DNA of 12,307 bases from Gammaproteobacteria bacterium (GTDB lineage: Bacteria > Pseudomonadota > Gammaproteobacteria > Pseudomonadales > Azotimanducaceae): positions 1 to 12,307 of the forward strand of contig PBGU01000055.1 in assembly GCA_002719135.1 (NCBI GenBank). Reading direction: 5' to 3'. A program made the translations under genes and the position numbers. A model generated the notes under the pieces. The model made no database searches. It was not told the origin of the DNA and saw only the letters and a list, made by a program, of their open reading frames with translations. Positions 1 to 7,452 of this stretch are shown one piece after another; within the stretch, counting starts at the first letter, position 1; each line of letters begins with the position of its first letter.

Positions 1-251
1 CCCATCGCCATGCCAAATTTAGTGGCAATGATGACGTCGGACCGCCTTGATCCCAGCGCCTTCCCGAGAAACACCTCCGAATCGCTTCCACCGTATACAT
101 CGGCGGTATCGAACAAGGTGATGCCATGATCAAGCGCGGCATCCACGACGCGTTTGGTTCCCGGTTGGTCGACCCGACCCCCAAAATTATTACATCCCAG
201 ACCGATCTCACTTACGGTTAGCCCGCTGTTACCCAATCGTCGAAATTCCAT
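1..251 (-). CDS. Aldo/keto reductase, N-terminal part (3' end beyond window)
   Basis: The first 83 residues of an NAD(P)H-dependent aldo/keto reductase, which typically reduces aldehydes and ketones in the cytoplasm. The protein begins MEFRRLGNSGLTVSEIGLG, the usual AKR opening beta hairpin and first strand. It continues with FDTADVYGGSDSE, holding the expected catalytic Asp48 and Tyr53, and then IIATKFG with the catalytic Lys78. The glycine-rich, tyrosine-containing segment fits the bacterial YajO/Tas-like or potassium-channel-beta-like AKR group more than the AKR1 type. The ATG shares one base with the TGA of the upstream gene (TGATG), so translation is probably coupled and both genes lie on one leftward transcript. 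The rest of the barrel is outside the window, so cofactor preference and substrate cannot be judged. Confidence 0.93.
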   Translation of the reverse strand, partial: MEFRRLGNSGLTVSEIGLGCNNFGGRVDQPGTKRVVDAALDHGITLFDTADVYGGSDSEVFLGKALGSRRSDVIIATKFGMAM

Positions 252-904
252 CAATTACTCCCGTGTTTGCCAACGGTCCAATCGACCGCGACTAACGCGC
301 TGGCGGCAAATTCTGCCGCAGGTAGCTCCAGTGCTGTCGCCATCGTGTCGTTCCATCGATTCAAGAAACCAAACAACGCAATAATGCTGACGATCTGCAC
401 GATTTGACGAGAGCTGAAGTGCGTTTTCAGAGACTCAAACATCGCCGGCGTTGACGCATTCGGATTCTGGCCAGCAGCCATCGCGACCGCGATGACGGCG
501 CGTTCGCTCTCAGAAAAAGCCGGCTCGGTCTCAAACTCCAAAACAGCGTCCAGTTTGGCGCGATCACCGCCACGCTCAACCATCTGATGGGACGTGTGTG
601 CTTGACAGTATCGGCAACCCGCCGAAACGCTGACGGCGAACGCAATGAGCTGAACCAAATCTGCCGATAAATTATCTGACCGATCTGGGTCATCGGCGAC
701 AGAACGTTCAAGCATCGGCATCGCCGCCTTCAGGTCGCCACCAAAAACCACCGACGTCAGTGCAAAGAAAGCTGCCGGTAATTGTGGCATATGAGCCATC
801 GTCAACATGCTGTTGGGTACGAAGCCCATGGCGGCTTCTGCCCCTGAGAAAATGCCTTTCAACTCGTCAACCGCGTCGCGCGGCCTGGGTTCAATGTGTG
901 CCAT
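251..904 (-). CDS. Carboxymuconolactone decarboxylase / AhpD-like family protein
   Basis: A 217-residue all-helical protein of the AhpD/CMD family. Residues 97-106 read CRYCQAHTSH, the CxxC-x2-H signature of the peroxidase-like AhpD branch, with Cys97, Cys100 and His103 as the expected redox/proton-relay site. The helix before it (about 81-96, LVQLIAFAVSVSAG) is typical of the fold. A following segment SESERAVIAVAMAAG and a C-terminal helix around 165-190 complete a pattern like the uncharacterised 'peroxidase-related' proteins. Members use the Cys pair for thiol-dependent peroxide reduction or are of unknown role. The reading frame is open far upstream, but ATG 904 is chosen because GGGAGG lies seven bases before it and the protein then starts at family length. 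It is the first gene of a leftward pair with the aldo/keto reductase and diverges from the acyl-CoA dehydrogenase. A detoxifying or redox role for the pair is inference. Confidence 0.9.
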   Translation of the reverse strand: MAHIEPRPRDAVDELKGIFSGAEAAMGFVPNSMLTMAHMPQLPAAFFALTSVVFGGDLKAAMPMLERSVADDPDRSDNLSADLVQLIAFAVSVSAGCRYCQAHTSHQMVERGGDRAKLDAVLEFETEPAFSESERAVIAVAMAAGQNPNASTPAMFESLKTHFSSRQIVQIVSIIALFGFLNRWNDTMATALELPAAEFAASALVAVDWTVGKHGSN

Positions 905-910
905 TTTTTT

Positions 911-916
911 CCTCCC
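911..916 (-). promoter_or_regulatory. Strong ribosome binding site GGGAGG
   Basis: On the minus strand GGGAGG stands seven bases upstream of the ATG at 904. It fixes the start of the AhpD-like gene against the much longer open frame that runs back into the divergent acyl-CoA dehydrogenase. The 94-bp gap 905-998 between the divergent genes must hold both promoters, but I see no convincing -35/-10 pair for either. Confidence 0.7.
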
Positions 917-998
917 TTCGGTCATAATGCCGGGGTTGCTCCAAAACAAAAAGCCGCACACCATTCCGGCTCGACGAGTTTTCACGAAAGAGGGACGC

Positions 999-2183
999 AT
1001 GGCCGACATTGACGATTTTCGCGCGGAGACCCGATCCTGGCTCGAAGAGAACTGCCCAGCAGGCGCGCGAGGGCCGGGGCCGATTTCAACCGGCGCGACG
1101 ACCATCACGATCGACCATGAGGACACGGAACTGTGGCTCGATCGCATGATAGAGAAGGGCTGGACAGCACCTGTGTGGCCCAAGGAGTACGGCGGTGGGG
1201 CCCTCGAGACCGACCAATACATGACACTGATACAAGAAATGCGGCGGATCGACGCGCGCGCGCCACTCGGCGGCATGGGCGTGAGTCTGATCGGACCCAC
1301 GTTGCTCGAATACGGAACCGATGAGCAGAAAGCGCGACACATCCCCCGCATTGTCCGGGGAGAAGTCGCGTGGTGTCAGGGGTACAGTGAGCCAGGGGCC
1401 GGGTCCGATCTAGCTTCGTTGCGCACCCGCGCCGAAGATAAAGGCGACCATTTTGTTGTCAACGGTCAAAAAATTTGGACCTCGGGTGCCCAGTACGCAG
1501 ACTGGATCTTTGCGCTCGTTCGAACCGATCCCGATGTACCCAAACACGTGGGAATTAGTTTCGTGCTCATGGATATGCATCAGGACGGCATCACGGTAAG
1601 ACCGATTCGTCTCATTTCCGGCGAGTCTCCGTTTTGCGAGACGTTTTTCGATAACGCGATCGCACGCAAAGACGACCTTGTCGGCGAGCTCAACAAGGGA
1701 TGGACCGTTGGGAAACGTCTATTGCAACACGAGCGCGGCAGCATGGCCTCACTGGTCGGCGGTGGTGCGGTCAAAGACACCGGGCCCGTGCTTGAAGACG
1801 AAGCCAAAGTGTTTAGTGGTGAAGCAAACGGGCGCATTGCGGATGCCGCACTCCGCGACCGCATTTTGTCACACAACATGAACTCGCACGTATTCCACTT
1901 GACGCAACGGCGTACGGTTGAAGAAGCATCCGATGGCAGCACGCCGGGACCCGCAACCTCCATCTTCAAAATGTATGGGACCGAACTACAGCAGGAAAGG
2001 TCGTCCCTGTTTGTGGAGATACGGGGAACTCAAGGATTGGGGTGGACAGGAGACGAGTTCACTGGACGCAGTCTCATGGATACAAGGGGCTGGCTTTCCA
2101 ACCGTGCCGCGTCCATCTATAGCGGTAGTAATGAGATTCAACGCAACATTATCGCTAAAAGGGTTTTGGGCTTACCGGATTAG
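999..2183 (+). CDS. Acyl-CoA dehydrogenase (FadE-like)
   Basis: A 394-residue flavoprotein that introduces the alpha,beta double bond into an acyl-CoA and passes electrons to ETF. Landmarks in order are the helical N-terminal domain, the FAD/substrate motif WCQGYSEPGAGSDLASLRT (125-143), the beta-domain segment NGQKIWTSGAQYADW (155-169), and the C-terminal IYSGSNEIQRNIIAKRVLGLP (373-393). At the place of the MCAD-type catalytic glutamate (YEGT) this protein has Ser375. Glu245 in LQHERG sits where isovaleryl-CoA and long-chain dehydrogenases carry their base, so it is the likely catalytic residue. Many FadE proteins of the '-EIQRNIIAERVLGLP' group share this arrangement. ATG 999 is preceded by AAAGAGGG at good spacing; an upstream extension would run into the divergent gene. 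Substrate is unknown. Branched-chain, steroid-side-chain and aromatic-derived acyl-CoAs are all possible. Confidence 0.95.
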   Translation: MADIDDFRAETRSWLEENCPAGARGPGPISTGATTITIDHEDTELWLDRMIEKGWTAPVWPKEYGGGALETDQYMTLIQEMRRIDARAPLGGMGVSLIGPTLLEYGTDEQKARHIPRIVRGEVAWCQGYSEPGAGSDLASLRTRAEDKGDHFVVNGQKIWTSGAQYADWIFALVRTDPDVPKHVGISFVLMDMHQDGITVRPIRLISGESPFCETFFDNAIARKDDLVGELNKGWTVGKRLLQHERGSMASLVGGGAVKDTGPVLEDEAKVFSGEANGRIADAALRDRILSHNMNSHVFHLTQRRTVEEASDGSTPGPATSIFKMYGTELQQERSSLFVEIRGTQGLGWTGDEFTGRSLMDTRGWLSNRAASIYSGSNEIQRNIIAKRVLGLPD

Positions 2184-2271
2184 GGTCCCACGACTAACAA
2201 GCCTCTTTTTGCACGTCGGCACAATGTCGGCGTGCTTGGGCGGATGCATCAATACCGGCGAGTCGAGCAAT

Positions 2272-4344
2272 ATGAGCGAACCACAACCGCCCCTTGCTGA
2301 ACAACGGACATACAGCTACAGCCACCATGGCATCACGGTCGATGATCCGTATCACTGGCTGAAAGACCAGAACTACCCCGACGTTACCGACGCCGATGTT
2401 CTGAGTTACCTCGCGGCGGAAAACGACTATTTCACAGCGGTGATGAGGCCCATTCAATCGCTCGTCGATGAGTTGTTTGAAGAGATCAAACAACGGCAGA
2501 AGCCCGATGACGCGACCGTACCGATGCGAAATCGCGGTTATTACTACCAGTCAAGTTTTAGCGTAAACGCGCAATATCGTGTGCATTCGCGCTGGAGCGT
2601 AGAGACCTCGAACCCATCAGCCGACGACATGGAAGTAATACTCGACGAACCCACGCTCGCCAAAGAACATGATTATTTCAGCCTGGGCGCATTCGCCGTG
2701 AGCGATGACGGTCGTTACCTTGCCTACAGCACCGATACCGACGGCAGCGAACGCTACACCATGGTCATCCGGGACTTACGCACCGGTCAGTTACTCGACG
2801 AACGCATCTCGAACACCATCGATTCGCCAGTATGGGCCACCGATAACCGAACGCTTTTCTACCTCATGACCAACGACGAGTGGCGTCCTTATCAGGCAAG
2901 GCGGCACGTCGTTGGAGAATCGGCGGATGACGACATCGTAATTTATGAAGAATCCGACCCGGGATTTTTCGTCGGACTTGAGCGAACCACCTCTGGGGAG
3001 TACATCGGCGTGAGTACGTCCGACCACGTCACGTCCGAATTGCGCTTGCTCTCAGCCAATGACCCCCTTGGCCCGTTGCAACTGGTGGCGCCTCGACGCG
3101 AGGGCCACCAATACTGGCTCGATCACCAAGGCCAACGATTTGTGATTCGTACAAACGACCACCACAAGAATTTTCGTTTGGTAACCGCCCCCGTCAACGA
3201 TCCTAGCGAAGTCTCGTGGGCTGGTTTGATCGAACCTTCCGACGATCGCTATCTGCTCGGATTCCAGTGTTTCGACCAATGGATTGTGGCGGAAGAGCGT
3301 CTTGAGGGGATCGATCAAATCCGCGTTCTCGACGCCGACGATATTTCACACTACATCGATCTCCCGGACTCAGCGCGAGTGGTCGGCATTGGCGGGAACG
3401 CCGAATATCAAACCGACGCCGTCCGACTGCACTATTCTTCCATGGTGACTCCCCACACTACTTATGACTACGATCTCGATCGGCGCCAGCTACAGGTCCG
3501 AAAGGTCCAGGAAATACCGAGCGGCTACGATCCGACCAGCTACTTCTCTGAGCGCCTTTGGGTTGACTCGCGTGATGGCGTACGTATCCCGGTTTCCATT
3601 CTCTATCGCACCGATATTGAACGTCCCGCGCCCCTGTACCTCTACGGCTATGGCGCCTACGGAGCCTCGGTCGATCCCAGTTTCTCAACATCCGTTCTGT
3701 CCCTACTCGATCGCGGTCTTGTGTTCGCCATCGCCCATATCCGTGGAGGCGATGAACTCGGCTATCACTGGTACGAAGACGGCAAGGGAATGAATCGCAC
3801 CAACGCTTTCAACGATTTCGTTGACGTTGGCCGATTCCTAGTACAAAACGGGTACACCGAACAAGGCGAAATAGCGATCTCCGGGGCTTCCGCGGGCGGT
3901 GAATTGATGGGGGCGGTGGTCAACCAAGCGCCAGAACTATGGGGTGCAGTCGCGGCCCTCGTACCGTTCGTCGACGTTCTTAACTCCATGCTCGATACGT
4001 CGTTGCCATTAACGCCGATGGAATGGCCCGAGTGGGGTAACCCGATCGAAGACGCCGATGTGTTTCGATACATGCAGAGCTACTCTCCGTACGACCAACT
4101 CGTTGCAGGCAATTACCCACCCATGCTCGTCACCGCCGGACTGAATGATCCCCGCGTCACGTATTGGGAACCGGCCAAATATGTAGCTCGCCTGCGAACA
4201 CTTAAAACTGACAACCATCCGTTGCTATTAAAAACAAATATGGGTGCAGGACATGGCGGTCGTTCTGGACGTTACGACTCACTTTATGAGGTTGCCGAGG
4301 AATATGCCTTTATTCTGAAAGCGTTGGGAAAGGCTTCCCGCTGA
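2272..4344 (+). CDS. opdB: Oligopeptidase B (protease II), S9A family serine peptidase
   Basis: A 690-residue prolyl-oligopeptidase-family enzyme that cleaves short peptides after basic residues. The N-terminal helix segment PPLAEQRTYSYSHHGITVDDPYHWLKD leads into the seven-bladed propeller (about 70-400). The alpha/beta-hydrolase domain follows with the triad Ser540 (GASAGG), Asp626 (GLNDPRV) and His661 (GAGHGG). These lie within 8-9 residues of the E. coli OpdB triad (532/617/652). YGYGAYGASVDPSF, AHIRGGDELG and WYEDGK also match OpdB closely. Glu584 keeps the P1-arginine contact (E576 in E. coli), but Pro586 and Ser470 replace the partner acids E578 and D462. ATG 2272 gives family length but has only a weak GGCGAG-like site. 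The frame stays open upstream and encodes a lipoprotein-like LGGC with no good start codon, so a longer exported form is possible. The gene lies 88 bp after the acyl-CoA dehydrogenase on the same strand. Confidence 0.96.
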   Translation: MSEPQPPLAEQRTYSYSHHGITVDDPYHWLKDQNYPDVTDADVLSYLAAENDYFTAVMRPIQSLVDELFEEIKQRQKPDDATVPMRNRGYYYQSSFSVNAQYRVHSRWSVETSNPSADDMEVILDEPTLAKEHDYFSLGAFAVSDDGRYLAYSTDTDGSERYTMVIRDLRTGQLLDERISNTIDSPVWATDNRTLFYLMTNDEWRPYQARRHVVGESADDDIVIYEESDPGFFVGLERTTSGEYIGVSTSDHVTSELRLLSANDPLGPLQLVAPRREGHQYWLDHQGQRFVIRTNDHHKNFRLVTAPVNDPSEVSWAGLIEPSDDRYLLGFQCFDQWIVAEERLEGIDQIRVLDADDISHYIDLPDSARVVGIGGNAEYQTDAVRLHYSSMVTPHTTYDYDLDRRQLQVRKVQEIPSGYDPTSYFSERLWVDSRDGVRIPVSILYRTDIERPAPLYLYGYGAYGASVDPSFSTSVLSLLDRGLVFAIAHIRGGDELGYHWYEDGKGMNRTNAFNDFVDVGRFLVQNGYTEQGEIAISGASAGGELMGAVVNQAPELWGAVAALVPFVDVLNSMLDTSLPLTPMEWPEWGNPIEDADVFRYMQSYSPYDQLVAGNYPPMLVTAGLNDPRVTYWEPAKYVARLRTLKTDNHPLLLKTNMGAGHGGRSGRYDSLYEVAEEYAFILKALGKASR

Positions 4345-4419
4345 AATCAGACGCGACGCGGCACCAAGCGGCACTGATCCGACCGACGACGAATCCCTAC
4401 CCGCGCTAGCAAATCCCCC

Positions 4420-5658
4420 TCACTCGGTCGCATCACGCAAGGTTGTTTGAAAATCTGGATGCGCGATATCGATAAGTGCCTCTCGCCGCTTCCGTTGCGT
4501 CGAGTGCCGAAGATCGGCGACACCGTATTCGGTCACGACGATATCAACGTCGGTCCTCAGCGCCGTCACCATCTCGACCTTTGGAACGATCCTCGACACC
4601 GTGTCATCCTTGGCCGTCGCCGTCATGGCGATAATGGAACGGCCGCCCCGCGAGGCCTTCGCAGCACGCATAAAATCGACCGACCCGCCGGTTCCGGAAA
4701 TCTGTCGACCGGCGATAACTTCGGCATTCACTTGCCCTTCAAGATCTACCTCAACGGCGGAATTAATTGATACGAAATGCTCGATCGAGCCGAGGATACT
4801 GATCTCGTGCGTAATATTCGCACCTGCGAGCTGGACACTGGGTGTATCAGCCAGCCATTCATAGAGATCAAGGCTACCGACGGCCATTGCTGTCGTATGA
4901 ATGCCGAGGTCGCGTGTTTTTGCAGCGCCGTTGAGATTGCCGTTCCTCACCAACGCCATGCCGCCGTCGTCAATAAGACCGCCGTGCAAACCCAAATCGT
5001 TGTGTTGGGAGAGACTCGCGAGTATGGCTGCCGGGATAGCCCCGATGCCGGTCTGGATACAGTCGCCGTCGCCGATCAACGCGGCAACCAAGGCACCAAT
5101 TCGCTCTGACACCGGATCGATCTTGCTCAGTGACATTTCAGTCAGGGGTCGTCCCGTCTCGACAACGTAATCGATAGTGGTTTCTGGGACGAGGGGCGCG
5201 CCCGCTGCCGCGACGAAGCCCTCGTTTAATTCCGCAACCACGATCTTGGCGGACTCACACACGGCGTCGAAGAAATCCGCGTTCGGTCCCAAGCGTAGTT
5301 GTCCTTCCCGATCGCGAGCAACCTGAACCAATGTGTAGTCAAGTGGGGATCGGCGCAGGTACTCGTAGACGTAGCGCATCTGCATCGGTAAATACGAGAT
5401 TCGAGACGGATCAACAGCCTTTCGAAGCGCCGGTGTCATGAAAAAGGTCTCCACACGAACGCTCGAATTTAAAGCAGTAAAATCGAATCGATTCAGGCCT
5501 GGTAGCGGAAACTGAACAAACGTCGTATCTCTTACAGCTTCACCGGTACCCACCAACGCTTCGAGAAGACCCACTGGCTCGTTGCTGCTGCCCGTGACAA
5601 ACACCCGAGACTCGGGTTTGATGATATTGGCCAATTCATGAGCTTGAATCGTCTGCAA
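4420..5658 (-). CDS. Acetyl-CoA hydrolase/transferase (4-hydroxybutyrate CoA-transferase family)
   Basis: A 412-residue class I CoA-transferase of the Cat1/AarC/4-hydroxybutyrate family, which moves CoA between carboxylic acids through a glutamyl-CoA intermediate. Visible motifs are CIQTGIGAIPAAIL (200-213), LGLHGGLIDDGGMAL (222-236), LGIHTTAMAVG (251-261), and the signature SINSAVEVDLEGQVNAE (297-313) with the presumed nucleophile Glu303. SGTGGSVDFMRAA (321-333), GRSIIAMTATAK and VVTEYGVADLRHST (374-387) follow. The start is TTG at 5658. An in-frame TAG lies directly before it and no in-frame ATG is near, so an internal start would lose conserved N-terminal sequence; GGGGAAG upstream is a plausible ribosome site. 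It diverges from the deacetylase-like gene across 80 bp and converges with opdB. Acetate, propionate, 4-hydroxybutyrate or a longer acid may be the acceptor; sequence alone does not decide. Confidence 0.93.
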   Translation of the reverse strand: MQTIQAHELANIIKPESRVFVTGSSNEPVGLLEALVGTGEAVRDTTFVQFPLPGLNRFDFTALNSSVRVETFFMTPALRKAVDPSRISYLPMQMRYVYEYLRRSPLDYTLVQVARDREGQLRLGPNADFFDAVCESAKIVVAELNEGFVAAAGAPLVPETTIDYVVETGRPLTEMSLSKIDPVSERIGALVAALIGDGDCIQTGIGAIPAAILASLSQHNDLGLHGGLIDDGGMALVRNGNLNGAAKTRDLGIHTTAMAVGSLDLYEWLADTPSVQLAGANITHEISILGSIEHFVSINSAVEVDLEGQVNAEVIAGRQISGTGGSVDFMRAAKASRGGRSIIAMTATAKDDTVSRIVPKVEMVTALRTDVDIVVTEYGVADLRHSTQRKRREALIDIAHPDFQTTLRDATE

Positions 5659-5738
5659 CTACTTCTTCCCCGGGGCTCTATAAGGGCGCTAGATTAGACC
5701 AATCAGATCTCGAACGCCGACTAGGAAGTATATAAACC
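5659..5738. promoter_or_regulatory. Divergent intergenic region, CoA-transferase / deacetylase
   Basis: These 80 bases separate two divergent genes and must drive both. They include the palindrome CCCCGGGG (5668-5675) and a TATAAG box (5679-5684) facing the deacetylase gene, without a recognisable -35 at normal spacing. AGGAAG at 5723-5728 is the ribosome site for the GTG start at 5739. No operator can be assigned. Confidence 0.4.
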
Positions 5739-6656
5739 GTGACCACCCTCATTACCCACTCTGTCTGTCTCGAGCATCAGATGGAACAACACCATCCGGA
5801 AAGCCCAGAGCGGTTGGCGGCTGTGCTCTCTCACCTCAATGACTCGCGCCTCATCGATGATCTCACGACCCTTCAGGCGACCGAAGCCGTCCGGGACGAC
5901 CTCACGGCTTTCCACCGCGACAAGTACGTCGACGCACTGGTAGCGATGGAACCCGATCAAGGGCTACGGCCCGTGAATCCAGACACAAGCATGGGACCTA
6001 AGTCGCTCGCGGCCGCCCGCTATGCCGCGGGAGCCGCAATCCAAGGGGTCGACCATGTCCTTGCAGAAGCGGACACCCGCGTTTTTTGTGCCGTCCGACC
6101 ACCGGGCCACCACGCCGAAGAATCGACGGCCATGGGATTTTGTTTTTTCAACAGCGTGGCGCTCGCGGCACATCGAGCCCTAAATAAACACGAACTCGAA
6201 CGCGTGGCGATTCTTGATTTCGATGTCCATCACGGTAACGGCACTGTCGATGCTTTCCAAGATGATCCCAGGGTACTCGTTTGCTCAAGCTTTCAATTTC
6301 CTCATTATCCCTACCGTCTGCAGGATGTTGATCGGCCGAATATCATCAACACGCCATTAGCCGCCGGTACCACGGGCGTCCAATTCCGCAAAGCGATCGA
6401 GCGAGATTGGCTCCCAGCGATGGACGAATTCGCCCCTGCTTTAATTTTGGTATCTGCTGGATTCGACGCTCATCGTGACGATCCGCTTGGAGACCTCTTA
6501 CTCGATGAAGCAGACTTCGGGTGGATCACTTCGTTGATCATCGACGCAGCGAACCGGCACGCTCGTGGCCGCATCGTCTCGATACTTGAAGGTGGTTACA
6601 ACCTAAAAGCGCTAGCTCGCTCGGTAGCGACCCACCTCGAGGAACTGTGCGCGTGA
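5739..6656 (+). CDS. Histone deacetylase-like zinc amidohydrolase
   Basis: A 305-residue member of the arginase/deacetylase fold (class II HDAC, acetylpolyamine amidohydrolase, AcuC). The opening QMEQHHPESPERL is the usual HPExPERL signature. RPPGHHAEESTAMGFCFFN carries the tandem catalytic histidines His124-His125. LDFDVHHGNGT gives zinc ligands Asp162 and His164, SAGFDAHRDDPLG gives the third ligand Asp243, and EGGYNL holds the transition-state Tyr287. All catalytic positions are intact, so it should hydrolyse an acetyl-amide bond in the cytoplasm; the substrate (acetyl-lysine, acetylpolyamine or a small amide) is not visible. The start is GTG 5739, placed ten bases after AGGAAG. It diverges from a CoA-transferase and ends 19 bp before the convergent SDR gene, leaving almost no room for a terminator. 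Confidence 0.95.
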   Translation: MTTLITHSVCLEHQMEQHHPESPERLAAVLSHLNDSRLIDDLTTLQATEAVRDDLTAFHRDKYVDALVAMEPDQGLRPVNPDTSMGPKSLAAARYAAGAAIQGVDHVLAEADTRVFCAVRPPGHHAEESTAMGFCFFNSVALAAHRALNKHELERVAILDFDVHHGNGTVDAFQDDPRVLVCSSFQFPHYPYRLQDVDRPNIINTPLAAGTTGVQFRKAIERDWLPAMDEFAPALILVSAGFDAHRDDPLGDLLLDEADFGWITSLIIDAANRHARGRIVSILEGGYNLKALARSVATHLEELCA

Positions 6657-6675
6657 CGATTTGAGTGATTTAGCT

Positions 6676-7449
6676 TTAGGAACTTGCGACTAGGGGACCG
6701 CCGCCATCACAGTAGATTCTCTCACCCGTAACGTAGGAGCTCTTGTCCGAAACCAAATAGCGCACCACGTTGGCAACATCCTCAGGTTGACAGACCTTGC
6801 CAAAGGGCATCGTGGCGTCCAAATCTCGTAAATTATTAACGCCCGCCGTGGCTCGCATCAGTCGCCGGCCCATCTCCGTTTCCACCAACCCCGGTGCCAC
6901 GATGTTCACCCGTATCCCGTGCACCCGCTCTTCTTTCGAGAGGGTGAACGCCAAGGTCTCCTGCGCCGTCTTTGCCATGTTGTATGGCGCACCGTTGGCT
7001 CCCAGTCCTTTGGTGGCCGCACTGGAGATCATGATGATGTCGCCTCGATCTTGCTCACGCATGCCCGGGATGACCAACTTCGAAAGGTAATGTGCAGCGA
7101 ACGCGTGGGTCGATACGACTCGTCGCAGCTCATCTGGATCGGTATCGGCGACCGACAATCCCCGGCTAGCAATGCCGGCGTTATTGACGAGTATGCTGAC
7201 GGCACCGAGATCTGCCTCGATGGCGGCGACCATTTCCCGATCTTCTTCGTACTGATCTACGCTAGCGTAATACGCGCGGGCTACCCCGCCCAGGGCTTCG
7301 ATCGCGTCAACGGTTTCGTTAGCTGCTGCTTCGTCGCGCCGATAGTTAACCGCAACACTTGCGCCGTCTTCGGCGAGCGCCAACGATATGGCTTGACCAA
7401 TACCCCGTCCTCCGCCGGTAACTAGCGCGACCCGATTTGCGAGCGACAT
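6676..7449 (-). CDS. SDR family oxidoreductase (FabG-like)
   Basis: A 257-residue classical short-chain dehydrogenase. TGGGRGIG (11-18) is the dinucleotide-binding loop, NNAG (89-92) stabilises the fold, ISSAATKG contains catalytic Ser142/Ser143, and YNMAK supplies Tyr156 and Lys160. NYRRDE after the second strand (Arg37, Arg38) suggests NADP(H). The fourth member of the usual Asn-Ser-Tyr-Lys tetrad appears to be His115 (VVSTHAFAAHYLSK). The C-terminal part has VNIVAPGLVETEMG and YVTGERIYCDGGG as expected. ATG 7449 follows the stop of the enoyl-CoA hydratase-like gene by three bases, with GGGAG spanning that stop, so the two are translated from one message. The pairing suggests oxidation of a 3-hydroxyacyl-CoA or a related alcohol, but this is inferred from context only. 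Confidence 0.94.
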   Translation of the reverse strand: MSLANRVALVTGGGRGIGQAISLALAEDGASVAVNYRRDEAAANETVDAIEALGGVARAYYASVDQYEEDREMVAAIEADLGAVSILVNNAGIASRGLSVADTDPDELRRVVSTHAFAAHYLSKLVIPGMREQDRGDIIMISSAATKGLGANGAPYNMAKTAQETLAFTLSKEERVHGIRVNIVAPGLVETEMGRRLMRATAGVNNLRDLDATMPFGKVCQPEDVANVVRYLVSDKSSYVTGERIYCDGGGPLVASS

Positions 7450-7452
7450 CCG

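Noticed and set aside
807..998. N-terminal extension of the acyl-CoA dehydrogenase from ATG 807
   Set aside because: It would overlap the AhpD-like gene, adds no family sequence, and ATG 999 has a good AAAGAGGG site.
4345..4419. Search for a bidirectional terminator between opdB and the CoA-transferase gene
   Set aside because: No stable hairpin with a flanking T run is visible in these 75 bases.
4777..5109. Open frame of 110 codons on the plus strand
   Set aside because: Antisense to the CoA-transferase signature regions, with no recognisable motif; treated as a shadow.
5668..5675. CCCCGGGG as an operator
   Set aside because: Eight-base palindromes are expected by chance many times in this window; kept only as a note in the intergenic region.
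6919..7425. A 168-codon open frame on the plus strand
   Set aside because: It lies wholly antisense to the SDR gene, whose motifs and ribosome site are clear; the translation shows no family features.
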